This document shows positions 9,541 through 20,033 of a stretch of DNA of 25,523 bases, one piece after another. Position 1 is the stretch's first letter; each line of letters begins with the position of its first letter. Under the pieces are notes generated by a model that did not search any database, was not told the DNA's origin, and worked only from the letters and a program-made list of their open reading frames with translations. The position numbers and the translations under genes were made by a program. Origin of the DNA: Rhizophlyctis rosea (Eukaryota; Chytridiomycota; Chytridiomycetes; Rhizophlyctidales; Rhizophlyctidaceae); NCBI GenBank assembly GCA_027596075.1, contig JADGJC010000433.1:1-25523 (forward strand). The letters run 5' to 3'.

Positions 9541-12500
9541 CTGTGTGTGTGGGTGGGTGAAGGGGAGGGGAGGGAAGGGCTAAGTGTTAGTATGAGCTGC
9601 AACGAAGGAGCCGATTTCTTTGTACGCCCGACCCATCTGATCCACCTGATGCGAGTGGTACCCTGCACCCAATGGAGCGCTTGGGAGTGTTCCCACACAT
9701 TTGCTCCTTTATCAACCAGAGCTGAACCACGCCTTCCCGTCCGTCGCACTCTCTGCCTTCCAAGCCTCCCTCGTCCGCAATTCCCGCAAGAAAGCCACCA
9801 ACCCATCCACAACCCCAAACCAAACTCACCAAAACTCCCTATTCTTCGCAATCTCTGCCAAACACCCTCCAAGCGGCACATACTTCCCCGCAGCATCAAA
9901 CAGCGGCTGCACAACATAATCTATGAATCCCAGTTGACATCCCGGCACATTGACATTATCTCGATCCATGTATGGTGAACACGGCAGTCCCAACTTCTTT
10001 TCCATATCGCCTTGTTGTAGGAACTCCTGTATGACGTGTCGACACCACCGCTCGTAGAGGGGCCAGGTTTTGGAGGGGTTGGAGACGTCGGCACATTTGA
10101 GGAGGATGCGGTAGAGGAGGGTGCGGTCTGTGAGGTTTTCGAGGGGTTTGTAGGATTCGGGGGTGGCGATCTGAGGATGGGAAGCGTGTATCAGTATAGG
10201 GTCTCTAATGAGGAAGAGAAAACGTCTTCCACCTATTTCGACTCACGTACCTTATTTTTGAACATAGACATCAACTGGAAATGCTGTGACAAATCTATAT
10301 TCAACCAAGGCAATCAAAGATCAGTAATTCACAACATGATGTCCCAACCCCCTTCCCTCTCTCAGCTCAATCCCCCGCCGTACCAGTAGCCAAAACCATC
10401 TCGATAATCAACTCTCTCATCGCCTGGAAGTCCTGCTTCGGAATATGTGCCAAGAAGTTGTTTTCCGGTTTCATCAGTAGTGAAAAACTCCCCGCTAGAT
10501 GGTGATTTTCCAAGACTGATCGATCGTTATATAGGAGTGCGCGGGAGTCCCAGGTGGAAATGAGGAAGTTGTTGTTGACGCCGGGATGGTCGTAGTCTAG
10601 AAATTGCCAGTGGAGTCAATGGCGTCATGAGGATCAGCGATGGCAAAGTAACTTGGATTTTTTCGAAAAATAGACGGAACCGCTTTTCCTCTACTACATC
10701 CCCCCAACATACCATGTATTGCTGCCGCAATATATGCACAGCACAGATCTGATTCCGTCGCTATTTTCGATACTACATCTGTATCAAAGAACCAACTCGT
10801 TGTGTGCAACACATCGCAAGCATGTACCGCGTTATGATCTGCGTGAGGCAACAAGACATTAGAGGGAGTACGGAGCATAAGATGACAGTCAACACAAATG
10901 CGCGGAATCGAAGCCCAAACAACTCACAAGGCAACTCCGCCCGATACCCCCTCTCAACACTCCCCAAAAAGCACCGAAACTTATCCAACGGCAACCCCAA
11001 ACTCTGAAACAGATCCGCCTTCCTGAACAGATACTCCGTCAAAGTCGCCAGACTCCTCCCCTTCGACACTTCCGCAAACTCAAACACCGGGAAGTTATAA
11101 TCATTCACTCTCCCCAACAAATTCGCCAAATCCCCGGTACTCATGGACGAAACACTGCCGAATTCTGGATTGTTCTTATTTACTGCGGATGTGAGGAGAG
11201 TGGGCATAGGTGGTGCGGAGTCGGAGGTTGGGAAGGGGGCGTTGGCGGCGGCGGGGAGGGAGAAGCCTGACATGGAGAGGTGGTGGTCGCGGAGGAAAGT
11301 GGTGGGTTCTAATGATTGGTTGAGGGATTCGTTGACAGGGAGTTCGGATACGTCTACGGGGTTTGATTTTCGACGAACGGCGGGTGCGGGGGGTTTGTCG
11401 ATTGAGGAGCGGACTTTGCGTCGGGGTGCGATTTCGGAGAACAGCCATGCCTGTAGTGTAATTTGGTCATGTCAGTATAGGTTATTTTGTCATTCCGCAC
11501 TTCACATTTCCATCTCTCTCGATCTGAGCAGATCTCAGGAAGCGAGGGACATATTGTTGGCCAACCAATTCATTCTCAGGATCATGCCATCCGAACACAT
11601 AACTGGGCCCGCAAACAAGTCCTCATTGCATTGTTCTCTCAATATCTCCCCAGCCTTCCAAATCCTCATACCTCGCATACATCATCGTCAGCCGGTCACT
11701 CTCTACCTCCCACTATCACTACAACACAACCAACAATGCGAATAAACCCAAAAAACAAAACTCACCTCCTGCTCCGTATCCAAATTCCCCAACTGCCCCT
11801 CCAAATCCGGCGTCAAAAGATTACTACTCCCCAAAAGCTCCATAATCCGATTCAACGCCATCAAATGCGCCGCACCAACACTCGGATCCGCCATCAAACT
11901 CCTCAATATAATAACACCCTTCTCAAAGGGCGAATCGAAATCCTGTTCTTTATGTTCATAAGCTTTTTGAAGCGTTTTCAGCTGATTGGTGAGTTTAACG
12001 TTTTTGCGACGTAGTTCGAGGGCGGAGAGGAATTGGGTGCGGTAGAAGAGCTCGGATTCGTAGGTGTTGTAGCTGGGTGTGAGGTAGGGGGTCAGTTTAT
12101 TCGTCATGCAACAATACAGGAATTCCATTCCCTAGTCCGCTGCCCCCTAACAGGATCCTTCTCGCCATCCGCTGAACGATTCTGCTCAATCCTATCCACA
12201 AACCTCAAGTCTTCCAGACCTTCTGGCCCATTGACCAATTTCCCCAAACAGCCCAAGCCCTCCAAAATCGTTCAAACGTCCACCACAAAAATGCTAAAAA
12301 CGCACCTAACAACACAAGCGGTAGTTAAAAGACTGACCGCACTGACCACAAACGTCTTCAACGTCCCCGTCGAATACTTCTTATTCAGCACCAGCGGCAA
12401 ATTCAACCCGGCATATACTATCAGAATCACGGTTGCTGACGGTACCGTGTAGACAAATCTGTGTGTCGAAACAAGTGATTTCAGCATGGTCAGAGAAAAC

Positions 12501-13975
12501 AACCCAGAACCTCAGTCAAACGGAACAGTCCAAAACAACCCCCCAAATCACAGCCCCTCACTCCACCCGTTCCCACAAAAACCCACCTCAACTTCATGAA
12601 ATTAAACGTCAAATAAAGCAGCATACTCAACAACAAAGCCGGCTCCGTAATCGCCGTTTTCGGTTCCACAATATAATACCTCAGTAGCAACCCAGCACAA
12701 CTAATAATAACAATAAAGGCTATCGTCAATGCATGTATATTGCGTGCCAGCTGGGCGGGGCGGAGCCGGTACGAGAGAAAAAGGATGACGCCGAAGGGAA
12801 GAAATTGGCAGCAGATCCAGAAGGCTAGATCCCAGAACAAGCGGTAGGAGTTGCAGAGACGGGAGGGGTCGCATTCCATGCTTCATGTAGTGTGGGACGG
12901 GGTAAACATAGTTAAATTCGAGATTCAATACCAAAGACAAGCACCCAACGACCAAGCAGAGTGCACATGCCCAAAATCTAAAAACTTCAAAAATACATAC
13001 CAAAACCACCCCCTAGGACACATATCCTCAATCTCCGCCACCCCAATCCCCCCCTTAACCTCCGGACTGAAATTCTGCTCCCAATACTCCCCATCCCCCG
13101 GATTCCGACTCATAACATACACATACAGCACCGTCGCAGCCACAAAAAGTAACCACACCGTCCTCCGCCATGTTCGCAAATTCCGTTCCACGAAAAAACG
13201 AGCATACTCGATTTCGCTATCCCGTTCGTGGAAGGTAAGTGTTATGTGATGCATGATGCGGTGCTTGTGTTGTTGGGTGTCGGTTGTTGGGAAGGCTTGG
13301 GAGCCGTCGGGGGGTAGGTAGGATTCGCTGTTGGTTGTGGAGAGGGGGTTGGTGTTGTGGCGGGAGGAAGCGTTGTGGAGGGAGTAGGAGGTGCTGCGGT
13401 TGGCGGCCATGACGGCTATGAGGGGTTTGAATATTGGCATGCCGTTATGGTTTGGTGTTCGAGAGATGGATGACATGTGGAAAAATGATTTTTGGGAATC
13501 GCAGATAATATGATAATGGCGAATCGAACCGGTATGACAACGACCACAGATACGAGTTGGCACGGGAAAGTGCGGTATGCGAAAGAGGTAGAAGGATTCA
13601 AAAGGTAAGAATTGGAACTTTCAAAGTCTATGAAATTACATAACCATAAGAGACACGACACAACTCACCATCATCCGACCCAGCGGTAGGCAAAACACTC
13701 GTTTTTTTAATGGCACCGCCCAAAAACCCGCCCGTATCAGGCGCACTCTGCGACAAGTTCTTATTCGAGGGTCGCAGGGGCATTGTATGATGCTGCTGCT
13801 GTTGTCCACTCCCGGTGCCGCTGTAATCTTTATCTCGCTCTCTTTCTCCACTCGCAGGATTCAGCATGGACACGGGACGACGAAACCCACTTCCTGAAGA
13901 TTGACTCTGCCGTAAGGAAGGAAGTGCACCGGCATGACCTTCACGATTCGTGGCGTCTCTGCTCCGATTTGGCAT
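9225..13975 (-). CDS. six-helix membrane protein with class I cyclic-nucleotide phosphodiesterase domain
   Basis: Model (minus): exons 13975-13669, 13415-13001, 12880-12587, 12458-12306, 12072-11766, 11450-10928, 10838-10713, 10596-10384, 10294-10251, 10170-9830 and 9769-9712 (stop), about 926 residues. A further exon 9540-9225 is probable, so the true C-terminus is unsettled. The enzyme hydrolyses cAMP and/or cGMP. The N-terminal ~185 residues are polar and Gln/Ser-rich. Helix 1 is at about 190-208, with five more in exons 3-4. A charged helix follows (ELFYRTQFLSALELRRKN) like the one that couples membrane and catalytic parts in adenylyl cyclases. The catalytic signature is complete: YHNAVHACD from 667, H708-D709 in AAIHDYDHPG, D822 in KCADVSNPS, and the nucleotide-clamping Q873 in CQLGFIDYVVQPLF. 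Exons 6-10 are very secure; exon 1 and the last exons are less so. Substrate preference cannot be read from sequence. Confidence 0.88.
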
Positions 13976-14464
13976 AGGGTGAGGGTTTGGGGGACGATTG
14001 ATAGGGCGGGGCGGACTAGTGTGTATGTGGGTTGCAATGCGCGGAAAGCCGATTCTTCACACTAATACGCATACCAAACAGCCCGAAAGTTGCGAGTCAT
14101 ACGTTCTGTAGGAATCGGGTTGATGGAATGATCAGAAAGGCGGGGCCTTGATCCAGACACTTTACGGTTTAACTCGATTGGGGTGTGATGGGGGAACTTG
14201 GATCTCATACGCCGTGGGATATGGCCGACTACCGAACGGAGCGGGCACTTTACCGTACTTTCGGTTTCAGTGACCCTAAACGACTGTCGGAGCTATCGAG
14301 GTGCATTGTCCCTCACAAGCATGCCATCTGTGGGATAGGATGATCAAGGGATCGGGCTCCCCTGATCGAACGAACTATTGTTAGGGTCGTCAGGGTTCCA
14401 CGCTGCAGGCTATTGGGAGACAGCTAAAGCAGCCAGACAACTTGACAACATCTCTTTTCGTCAC
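13976..14464. other. upstream region of the phosphodiesterase gene, no gene seen
   Basis: No gene or clear core promoter was recognised. The stretch is of mixed composition, with scattered stops in all frames, and presumably carries the phosphodiesterase promoter. Confidence 0.4.
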
Positions 14465-14950
14465 TCAAGCAATGGATTTTGAAACAGCGGGTGGAGACAA
14501 GGGTCTGCTGTCAAAAGCGTACGGGAACTTGTATGTGAGGAAGTTCACTTGAGTCGGGTATGGTAACATGCCCATGTCCCTTATAGGTAACATGATCATG
14601 CAGTTTGGCATCTGGTCTAAGCAGTGTCGTCTTTCAATTACCTGGCGGCTGGCATATGTTATTTCGACGAACCCTTCACAGTGCTTAGGCATACACACGG
14701 GAACTTTAGTGCAGAGAGCTTCCACAACAATTGCGCGTGCGAGATTCAACCATAAGGAAATGGCCACACATTCAATGCTCCGTTGTTCGATTACTCGCTG
14801 CGTCGCCCATCCATACAGGGCCAACTCGAATGGTATCCATGTCAATGATAGCGACGATGTCGAATGAGTCAAATAGATCCTGCCAAAAAGAACTTCAAGA
14901 GCATTCCAGACGGCTGCATACTTTTCGCGTTTCGTGATCCCTGAGGTCAT
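14465..14950 (-). CDS. hypothetical ORF, 161 codons
   Basis: An ATG at 14950 opens an uninterrupted 161-codon frame ending in TGA, while the two other minus frames carry many stops. This length is unusual for chance at this composition, but I recognise no family and the plus strand also has a 99-codon open frame here. The product would be neutral to basic with hydrophobic patches (SSLSLTWIPFELALYGW; LWLNLARAIVVEALC) but no clear signal peptide or membrane segment. A second minus frame contains a short protein-like run, DSFDIVAIIDMDTIRVG, so the locus may instead be a frame-broken relic. No function is assigned. Confidence 0.25.
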   Translation of the reverse strand: MTSGITKREKYAAVWNALEVLFGRIYLTHSTSSLSLTWIPFELALYGWATQRVIEQRSIECVAISLWLNLARAIVVEALCTKVPVCMPKHCEGFVEITYASRQVIERRHCLDQMPNCMIMLPIRDMGMLPYPTQVNFLTYKFPYAFDSRPLSPPAVSKSIA

Positions 14951-15630
14951 GGTCCAAGTCCATTTTTCCCTGGAAAATCATTGTTGGGCGAGTAGTATCG
15001 CGCAAAAGTCAACAACTCTTCCGCGCCAATTACACATCTGCTGCCTCCAATCCCGCTTGATAGCAAGGGTGTCGACTCGTCAACCGTTCGTTATTGGAGC
15101 TGCTGGCCTGAGCCTGCTGGCATGGGTGGGGCCTCAGGTCGAAGGGACCCGTGGCGCATCCAGAATGTTACGTAAACACTGATGTTCAGACTCACGTGAT
15201 GAGCGTCCTTCTGTCCTTGCTTCTCTGAGTTCTCTCCTATCCGCTGCTCCTGCTTCTCCATCTTATCAATAAGTAATCGTGATTCCAGCTTGTATTGACA
15301 GGGAGCACTCCGCCCGCAGTCTCTATCAAAAGTGTCAAATATTTGCATTCAGAACCAGTCATACCAGGTTCACTCGATCTCGTACTGTTGTGTGGAAAGT
15401 CGGTGTGAAACCAGTGGAAGAAGAAACACAGCTGGTCAAAGAGGGAGAAGGAGGCCATAGCGGCCTGGAACGCGCCTTCCACAATCGCAGCCGCCACACG
15501 TAATGCACCTCCTCCTGCTGGTTAGTAGAAACAAGTGCTAAAGATCCTTCCCTTGGCTCTATTGACAACAATATGCTTTACAGAATTAGCGGGAACAGCA
15601 TCAAGTGCAGACGCCCCCTCAGGAAGTCCT
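14951..15630. other. unresolved region between ORFs
   Basis: Two overlapping minus-strand frames (15497-15237, starting at GTG, and 15348-15091) look partly protein-like. The first contains GAFQAAMASFSLFDQLCFFF, and the second ends in a charged run before a GTGAGT word near 15200. A minus-strand CTACTAAC word with CCAG lies at about 15515-15525. These could be exons of a minus-strand gene upstream of the 161-codon frame, but I could not join them in phase. The plus strand holds the 5' side of the F-box-like gene. Confidence 0.3.
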
Positions 15631-16907
15631 ATGAAACTCCCTGCCACCTTTGCAGCCCTGGACCTATCCCTTTTGGAGGAGGTCTCAGGCATAAAGTGGG
15701 ATGGCTTGAATACCCAAAAGTCCGAAACTCCCAAACCACCTGAACCGTCCTCCCTACCCATCCCTCAAGAACTTACCGAACTCATCCCAGCCTTCCTTCC
15801 CCCAGCAACCCTCCCAACCTTCCGTAGCGTCTGCCACAGCTTCCAATCAGCAACCCACCACTGGATAAACACCTACATCCTCCCATGCACATCCTTAGCC
15901 CTCATTGCCTCCACAACGTCCCTCCAATCCGATGACCCAGAAGAACTAGGCAACCGTCTCCAATCCGCAATCTGCCATGCACTTGTTGAAGTGGTTCTCA
16001 AAGAGATTCCGGGGGTAACTAAATTGAACCTGAACTTTCCCAGAGAAAATCATGACGATGTGGTGCCATACAACAAGTACCTTCACATCATTGAGACTCC
16101 CAAGGACTGGCGGTACAAGGAAGAGAGAGTCGGGGATTTCCGTTGGACTTGTTATGCAGAACGTGACAAATCCGATCTGGACACTATTGTATTCCGATGC
16201 AAAGACGGTGTAAAGCCCTTTGCGCTGGGCACGGATGGGCTGATCGCCATCTCCACAGTGCTGCAATTCAACAATAGGTCCACCTTTGGGAATTACTTTG
16301 ATGGTTGGCCGCTCAGGTAAGTTATGTCGGTGGTTGTGTGGTTGGAAGACATGTAGGAAGGAGCTCAGGTGGTGGTTGAGGGTGTGCTTGGTGGGCGAGT
16401 CCGAAGCTGAATATCAGTGATAACAATGAATGATAACGGGAACGACATCTGGGTTGTCGAAAATTGGTTTGACCCTGAAGTAGGGGGCACTGACCTCCAA
16501 CGGCTCGAAAGAGTCCAGGGGTGCATTTGTGGATTGAGGGCGATCGATTGGGTACAATCAAATCGAATTGCCCACTCAAGACAGACTTTTTCTGATCAAT
16601 ACCCCCTCAACAGCATCTTAAACCACCGCCCCCTCCGCGGCACCATCTCCACCCACCGCCCTGACGTAAAAGACAAAACCCCACATCCCTCCAACACTCC
16701 CCCACGGGCCTCTCAATAACTTTCGCGTCCCCAAAGCGCATCCACACCATTACACTGGCCTCAACCCAACGCACCGTAATTCGTCTCGGCTGGCCAGTCC
16801 GCATAGGCCACCCCCAACGTCGCATTCCCATTCGCACCACCCACGCAACCTCCATCTCCCTCCCCCTCACCTCCTTCCACTCCCTCTTCCTCTCCCTCTG
16901 CCACTAG
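15631..16907 (+). CDS. F-box-like protein (gene model with one uncertain junction)
   Basis: Exon 1 runs 15631-16316 and ends at a perfect CAG/GTAAGT donor. Residues about 47-95 match the F-box pattern: LPIPQELTELIPAFLPPATL, then FRSVCHSFQSATHHWINTYI. F-box proteins recruit substrates to SCF ubiquitin ligases through Skp1. The rest (about 150 residues in exon 1) matches nothing I know. A second coding stretch (about 16418-16665) and a third (16737-16907, after a 71-nt intron) follow. The natural acceptor at 16416-16417 puts the second stretch out of phase by one base: it would read SDNNE-stop. So there is an indel, an unseen exon, or a true early end at 16433. The first in-frame ATG was used; the frame is open further upstream without ATG, so a 5' exon is possible. 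Confidence 0.55.
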
Positions 16908-16940
16908 GCCTCCCTTCCCCCACCACCCCCCTACAACATA

Positions 16941-17359
16941 ATGACCGACACACCCGACCCCTTCCTCGCCCTAACAAAATGGTTCCGCCAAACCAACCCA
17001 TACGAATCCATGTATTGCGCGTACTATGATTCCGACGAGTACGATTCGGATATGGAGGATGAGGAGACTGATATACGGTTTTTTAAATGTGTGAGGTGTC
17101 GGAGGGGGTCGTGGGAGAGGTGGAGGGATGTTTATGATCATTTGAGGGAGGTGCATCAGAGGGAGGTTGTTGAGGGGCGGGTTGGGGTGCATGAATTGAT
17201 TGTTACGAGGAAGGGGATTGCGAAGTGGGTGAGTTTTTGGAGTTTGTGGTGTCTGTGGGGAGTGGTTGGTGTTTGCGTTGTGAGGCTAATATGTTTTGTT
17301 TTGTTTTTTCTACGCACTAAAAGGAGTTCGTTCCGCCGGCTCCCATGCAGCCCCGGTAG
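16941..17359 (+). CDS. small C2H2-type zinc-finger protein, 107 residues
   Basis: Exon 1 is 16941-17228 and exon 2 is 17324-17359, with a 95-nt GTGAGT...AAAAG intron in phase 0; the product ends EFVPPAPMQPR. Residues 30-44 are an acidic Asp/Glu/Tyr run. Then C50-x2-C53-x13-H67-x4-H72 forms a single C2H2-like finger, consistent with nucleic-acid or protein binding. The start lies only 33 bases after the preceding stop. The frame is also open upstream to a strong acceptor-like site (pyrimidine tract plus TAG at 16905-16907). A donor-like GTAATT at 16776 would join it in phase with the F-box-like gene, so this may be the last part of one longer gene. The specific role is unknown. Confidence 0.6.
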
Positions 17360-18880
17360 ATAGGTTCTTAATACGCGGATGGGGGTGTCATGAAATGGAC
17401 GATTAAGCTTCAGTGTACATGCCAGTTTGTGCGGCAGACCGCTTTGTCATATGGGTATTTTTGTGTATCCTGCTCAGAAGCAGCAAGCAGTTTCCAATTT
17501 GGACAAACGAGGGTGGTTGCAGCTGTGCGTTCTTTCTACCACATACGACTTATTGGGTTTGCGCTTCTCTTTTACCGAGTCCAATAAAGAAAATGAGATT
17601 TTGTTGCGAGATGGCACCTATGACATAGAAATGCTCCAAAAAGTTTGACAAGGTGCCGCCATGTGCGCGTCCGGGATCATTGTCAATACTGTGTTTGTGA
17701 CTCGACATTCTTTTACTGCAAATCTTGCCAATGGATGTCCTTCCCAACTCCACATTGCAAACAAACAAAAAGGAGAAGTTGAATCCACTATCGACAAGAC
17801 TGGATGAAAGAAGACAATCAGGAGCTCCCAATATTCTTACCAACCACATCTTTCCTAGCATAATGACATCTTCATTTCAATAGCAACCACCGTTCGAAAG
17901 TGACGAAAAAAATGTTCGATAGATTGTAAAAGCCAAAGTTCTGTCTGTGGCAGTGCAATACCGGAGGTGGACGGGCCGGCACGGATGTTACAATATCTGA
18001 ATATACCATTCACATAGCGGGTGCTTCGTCATTGATGCTGCGACGTCCGACTAAGGGACATGCAGAACTGACATCCATCATAGTCTGATTGACCAGCGTT
18101 TGCAGATATCTTGATTCCTCCTTGGGGTTGAATGAAAAAAAATGATGTCCTTGTGGGGGTATGGGGCCGACGGCCTTGCGATGTTGAGCACCATGACTGA
18201 AGACGCAACTCTTCCTTACCTGACAATCCACGCTGTGCATGTCACAGCCGTTGATGGGGGTCTTGCCCGTTGTCTCGGAACGGAATCACCGTCTGCCCTT
18301 TGTCGAACTCCGTATGCATCCTCACATCGGTCGGGTGATGTATTGACTGGACATCATGCACAAATCATGCTACCTCACTGGCTTACACCAGGTGGAGGAT
18401 CTCACTATTGATATATAGCAAAGCTGAGCAGAGGTTTGTTCTTGAAAAAAGTGTGCCCTGCACCTATACGACCAGGCAGCCCGAGGAAAAACTGAAAAGC
18501 AATCCGCGAAAGGACCCTCATCTCGCCGTTCGGAACGTGATCCCATTGTGCGACGTCCATCGCCACCCGCGCGACCTGCGGTGGTACAAATTACAGTGCT
18601 GCGGATTCGGTGATCTCCGGCTTAGCCTCCGAATCCAGCGGCTTGTTGGCATCATCTCCTTTTGGTCGTTTTTGCGTGCTTGCCCTTTCGCTTTGCGTTC
18701 ACAACCTTCAACGACTGGGCGGAGTGCGAACCTTGGATGGGGGTAGGGGCTTGTGCTGGCGATGTGGAGGCAATGCAGCAATGCGCATACACCACCATTC
18801 ACTTCCACACCCTTCATGCTCGTTCGCCCTCCTGTTCCAAGTGTGGAGTGCGTAGTGTAACAGGTGCAAAAGCTACCACC
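17360..18880. other. 1.5-kb intergenic stretch, no gene seen
   Basis: Open frames are short (60-112 codons), overlap on both strands, and lack motifs or joinable splice sites. AATAAA at 17583-17588 could be the polyadenylation signal of the zinc-finger gene, although it is 224 bases past the stop. TTGATATATAG near 18411 resembles a core promoter word but has no convincing coding frame after it. No repeat of the families at 1.4-3.0 kb was noticed here. Confidence 0.45.
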
Positions 18881-18887
18881 TATAAAA
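18881..18887 (+). promoter_or_regulatory. TATA box of the small secreted-protein gene
   Basis: TATAAAA lies 99 bases before the ATG at 18980, at a position consistent with the TATA-like words before the nuclease and the TIR-NACHT gene. Confidence 0.6.
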
Positions 18888-18979
18888 TCAAGGGCTCACG
18901 ACGTTCCCCCCTCCAACATACGAAAGCACCCCTCCTATCGACCTCGGAAATAAACAAACAGTGAACAACGGTGTAAATA

Positions 18980-19531
18980 ATGGTCAACCTGGTCCCCATA
19001 CTCCTAGCCAGCCTGTCCTCACTAGCAAGTCTAGCAGCGGCAACCACCACCGGCGGCGTACTTCCAGGTTCAAACAAACAGGTCACTGTGACCCCCAGCC
19101 ATCACGATGTCACCGGCGAATCGTTCCTCAACCGCTGCAGCGGAACCTCCGACCCCTTCATATCCGGCACCCAGCACGAAATCACCAAAATCGAAACCAC
19201 CAACAATATCCAAACGACCTACTACAAAACCTGGTACACAAACGCCAAAGTCCAAACCTCCACAGGCGCCATCCAACGTGCGACAATCGAAAACGAGCAG
19301 TGGTTCCTTCAGCAACTGGCGCCGGATGAGCGAACGTTACAAACTCGTAGTGTGGTCCATTTTCGACTTGATTATTTGTCTGGTGGGACGGGGAGCGCTT
19401 TTGATTTTGTGATTGATCAGAAGTGTGTGTATAGTTATCCGGATGGGACGCCGTTTTCGCAAACTGTGGTGTGTGACCCGGATGTGAGGAAGTATACTTG
19501 TCCTGGTGGGGTGCCGCCCGCTCTGCCTTGA
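18980..19531 (+). CDS. small secreted four-cysteine protein, 183 residues
   Basis: This is a single uninterrupted frame with an ATG in good context, 99 bases after a TATA box. Residues 1-21 form a signal peptide (hydrophobic VPILLASLSSLASLAAA), so the product is probably exported. The mature ~160 residues hold four Cys (in NRCSG, QKCVY, VVCDP and YTCPG), enough for two disulfides. The first half is rich in Thr and Asn with alternating polar/aromatic residues (TTYYKTWYTNAKVQTST), which suggests a beta-rich fold. I recognise no family. Size, secretion and Cys content fit a secreted effector, a wall or adhesion protein, or a small lectin-like protein; none is supported beyond that. It is the only well-supported intronless gene here. 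Confidence 0.7.
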   Translation: MVNLVPILLASLSSLASLAAATTTGGVLPGSNKQVTVTPSHHDVTGESFLNRCSGTSDPFISGTQHEITKIETTNNIQTTYYKTWYTNAKVQTSTGAIQRATIENEQWFLQQLAPDERTLQTRSVVHFRLDYLSGGTGSAFDFVIDQKCVYSYPDGTPFSQTVVCDPDVRKYTCPGGVPPALP

Positions 19532-19722
19532 GTTGGGGTAGTTTGGTTGGTTGGAAGGGCACGGATGTATAATATTAGCAGGCTGCGCGAGAATGTTTAT
19601 ATCTGAAGCTATACGACCATCATTCAGTGTGTGCGATGTATATCTGTTTTTGTTTTTATGGGCAACAGACGATGACATTGTCAGATGCGTTTACAAAAAA
19701 GACGTGCACTTGTAGACGGCGG

Positions 19723-19728
19723 AATAAA
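19723..19728 (+). terminator. candidate polyadenylation signal
   Basis: AATAAA occurs 192 bases after the stop of the small secreted-protein gene, in an A/T-rich context. It is the only canonical hexamer I noticed downstream of that gene. Confidence 0.35.
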
Positions 19729-20000
19729 AGTCACGGTATCAGTGAATTAATTAAGTACACTTTGCCCCGTCAATCAGGATCTCGTTCGCTATAGTATAGG
19801 TACAGCCGGTTGTACCTGCTCTCATGTTGTAATGGTTTTTCGGGAAGTGCCCTGGATTTCCAACCAACTCCGAAAAAGGAAGTCGATGTACTCTTCAGCG
19901 TTTCGGCTTTAGATCCTAAATGTCGAATGACTTGAATGAGCGGATCGAAGGGTTGGAGGTCTTAACTTTCAAGGAGCTGCCGTCACCATAAAAGGATGAT

Positions 20001-20033
20001 AAGGCTCGGCCCGAGCCTTCAATCCGGGATTGA
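20001..20033. repeat. two abutting perfect palindromes
   Basis: AAGGCTCGG-C-CCGAGCCTT (20001-20019) is a 9-bp perfect inverted repeat around one base. It runs directly into TCAATCC-G-GGATTGA (20019-20033), a 7-bp perfect inverted repeat around one base, sharing base 20019. Both have odd one-base centres. They lie about 290 bases before the TIR-NACHT start and about 195 before its TATA-like word, so they could be binding sites for dimeric regulators. Confidence 0.6.

Noticed and set aside
9225..9769. Single long final exon for the phosphodiesterase using acceptor at 9767-9766
   Set aside because: It keeps one frame open to 9225 but ignores the strong TACTAAC/CACACACAG intron signal and gives a less family-like continuation than FWEAWKAE.
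9118..9978. 286-codon open frame on the plus strand
   Set aside because: It lies antisense to exons 10-12 of the phosphodiesterase gene, whose minus-strand reading has an unmistakable PDE signature; the plus frame starts in a low-complexity Pro-rich run and shows no motif.
11487..12014. 175-codon plus-strand frame
   Set aside because: It is antisense to phosphodiesterase exon 5 and intron 5; composition is basic and Pro/His-rich as expected of a shadow frame.
12073..12305. Open, protein-like frame inside phosphodiesterase intron 4 (GKLVNGPEGLEDLRFVDRIEQ)
   Set aside because: No acceptor and donor pair joins it in phase to exons 4 and 5, while direct splicing of exon 4 to 5 uses strong sites; kept as intron, though a cassette exon is not excluded.
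13416..13661. Hydrophobic minus-strand frame that could be a membrane exon
   Set aside because: It ends at a stop right at the splice acceptor; joining exon 1 to 13415 in phase gives a continuous phosphodiesterase reading, so this stretch is intron 1.
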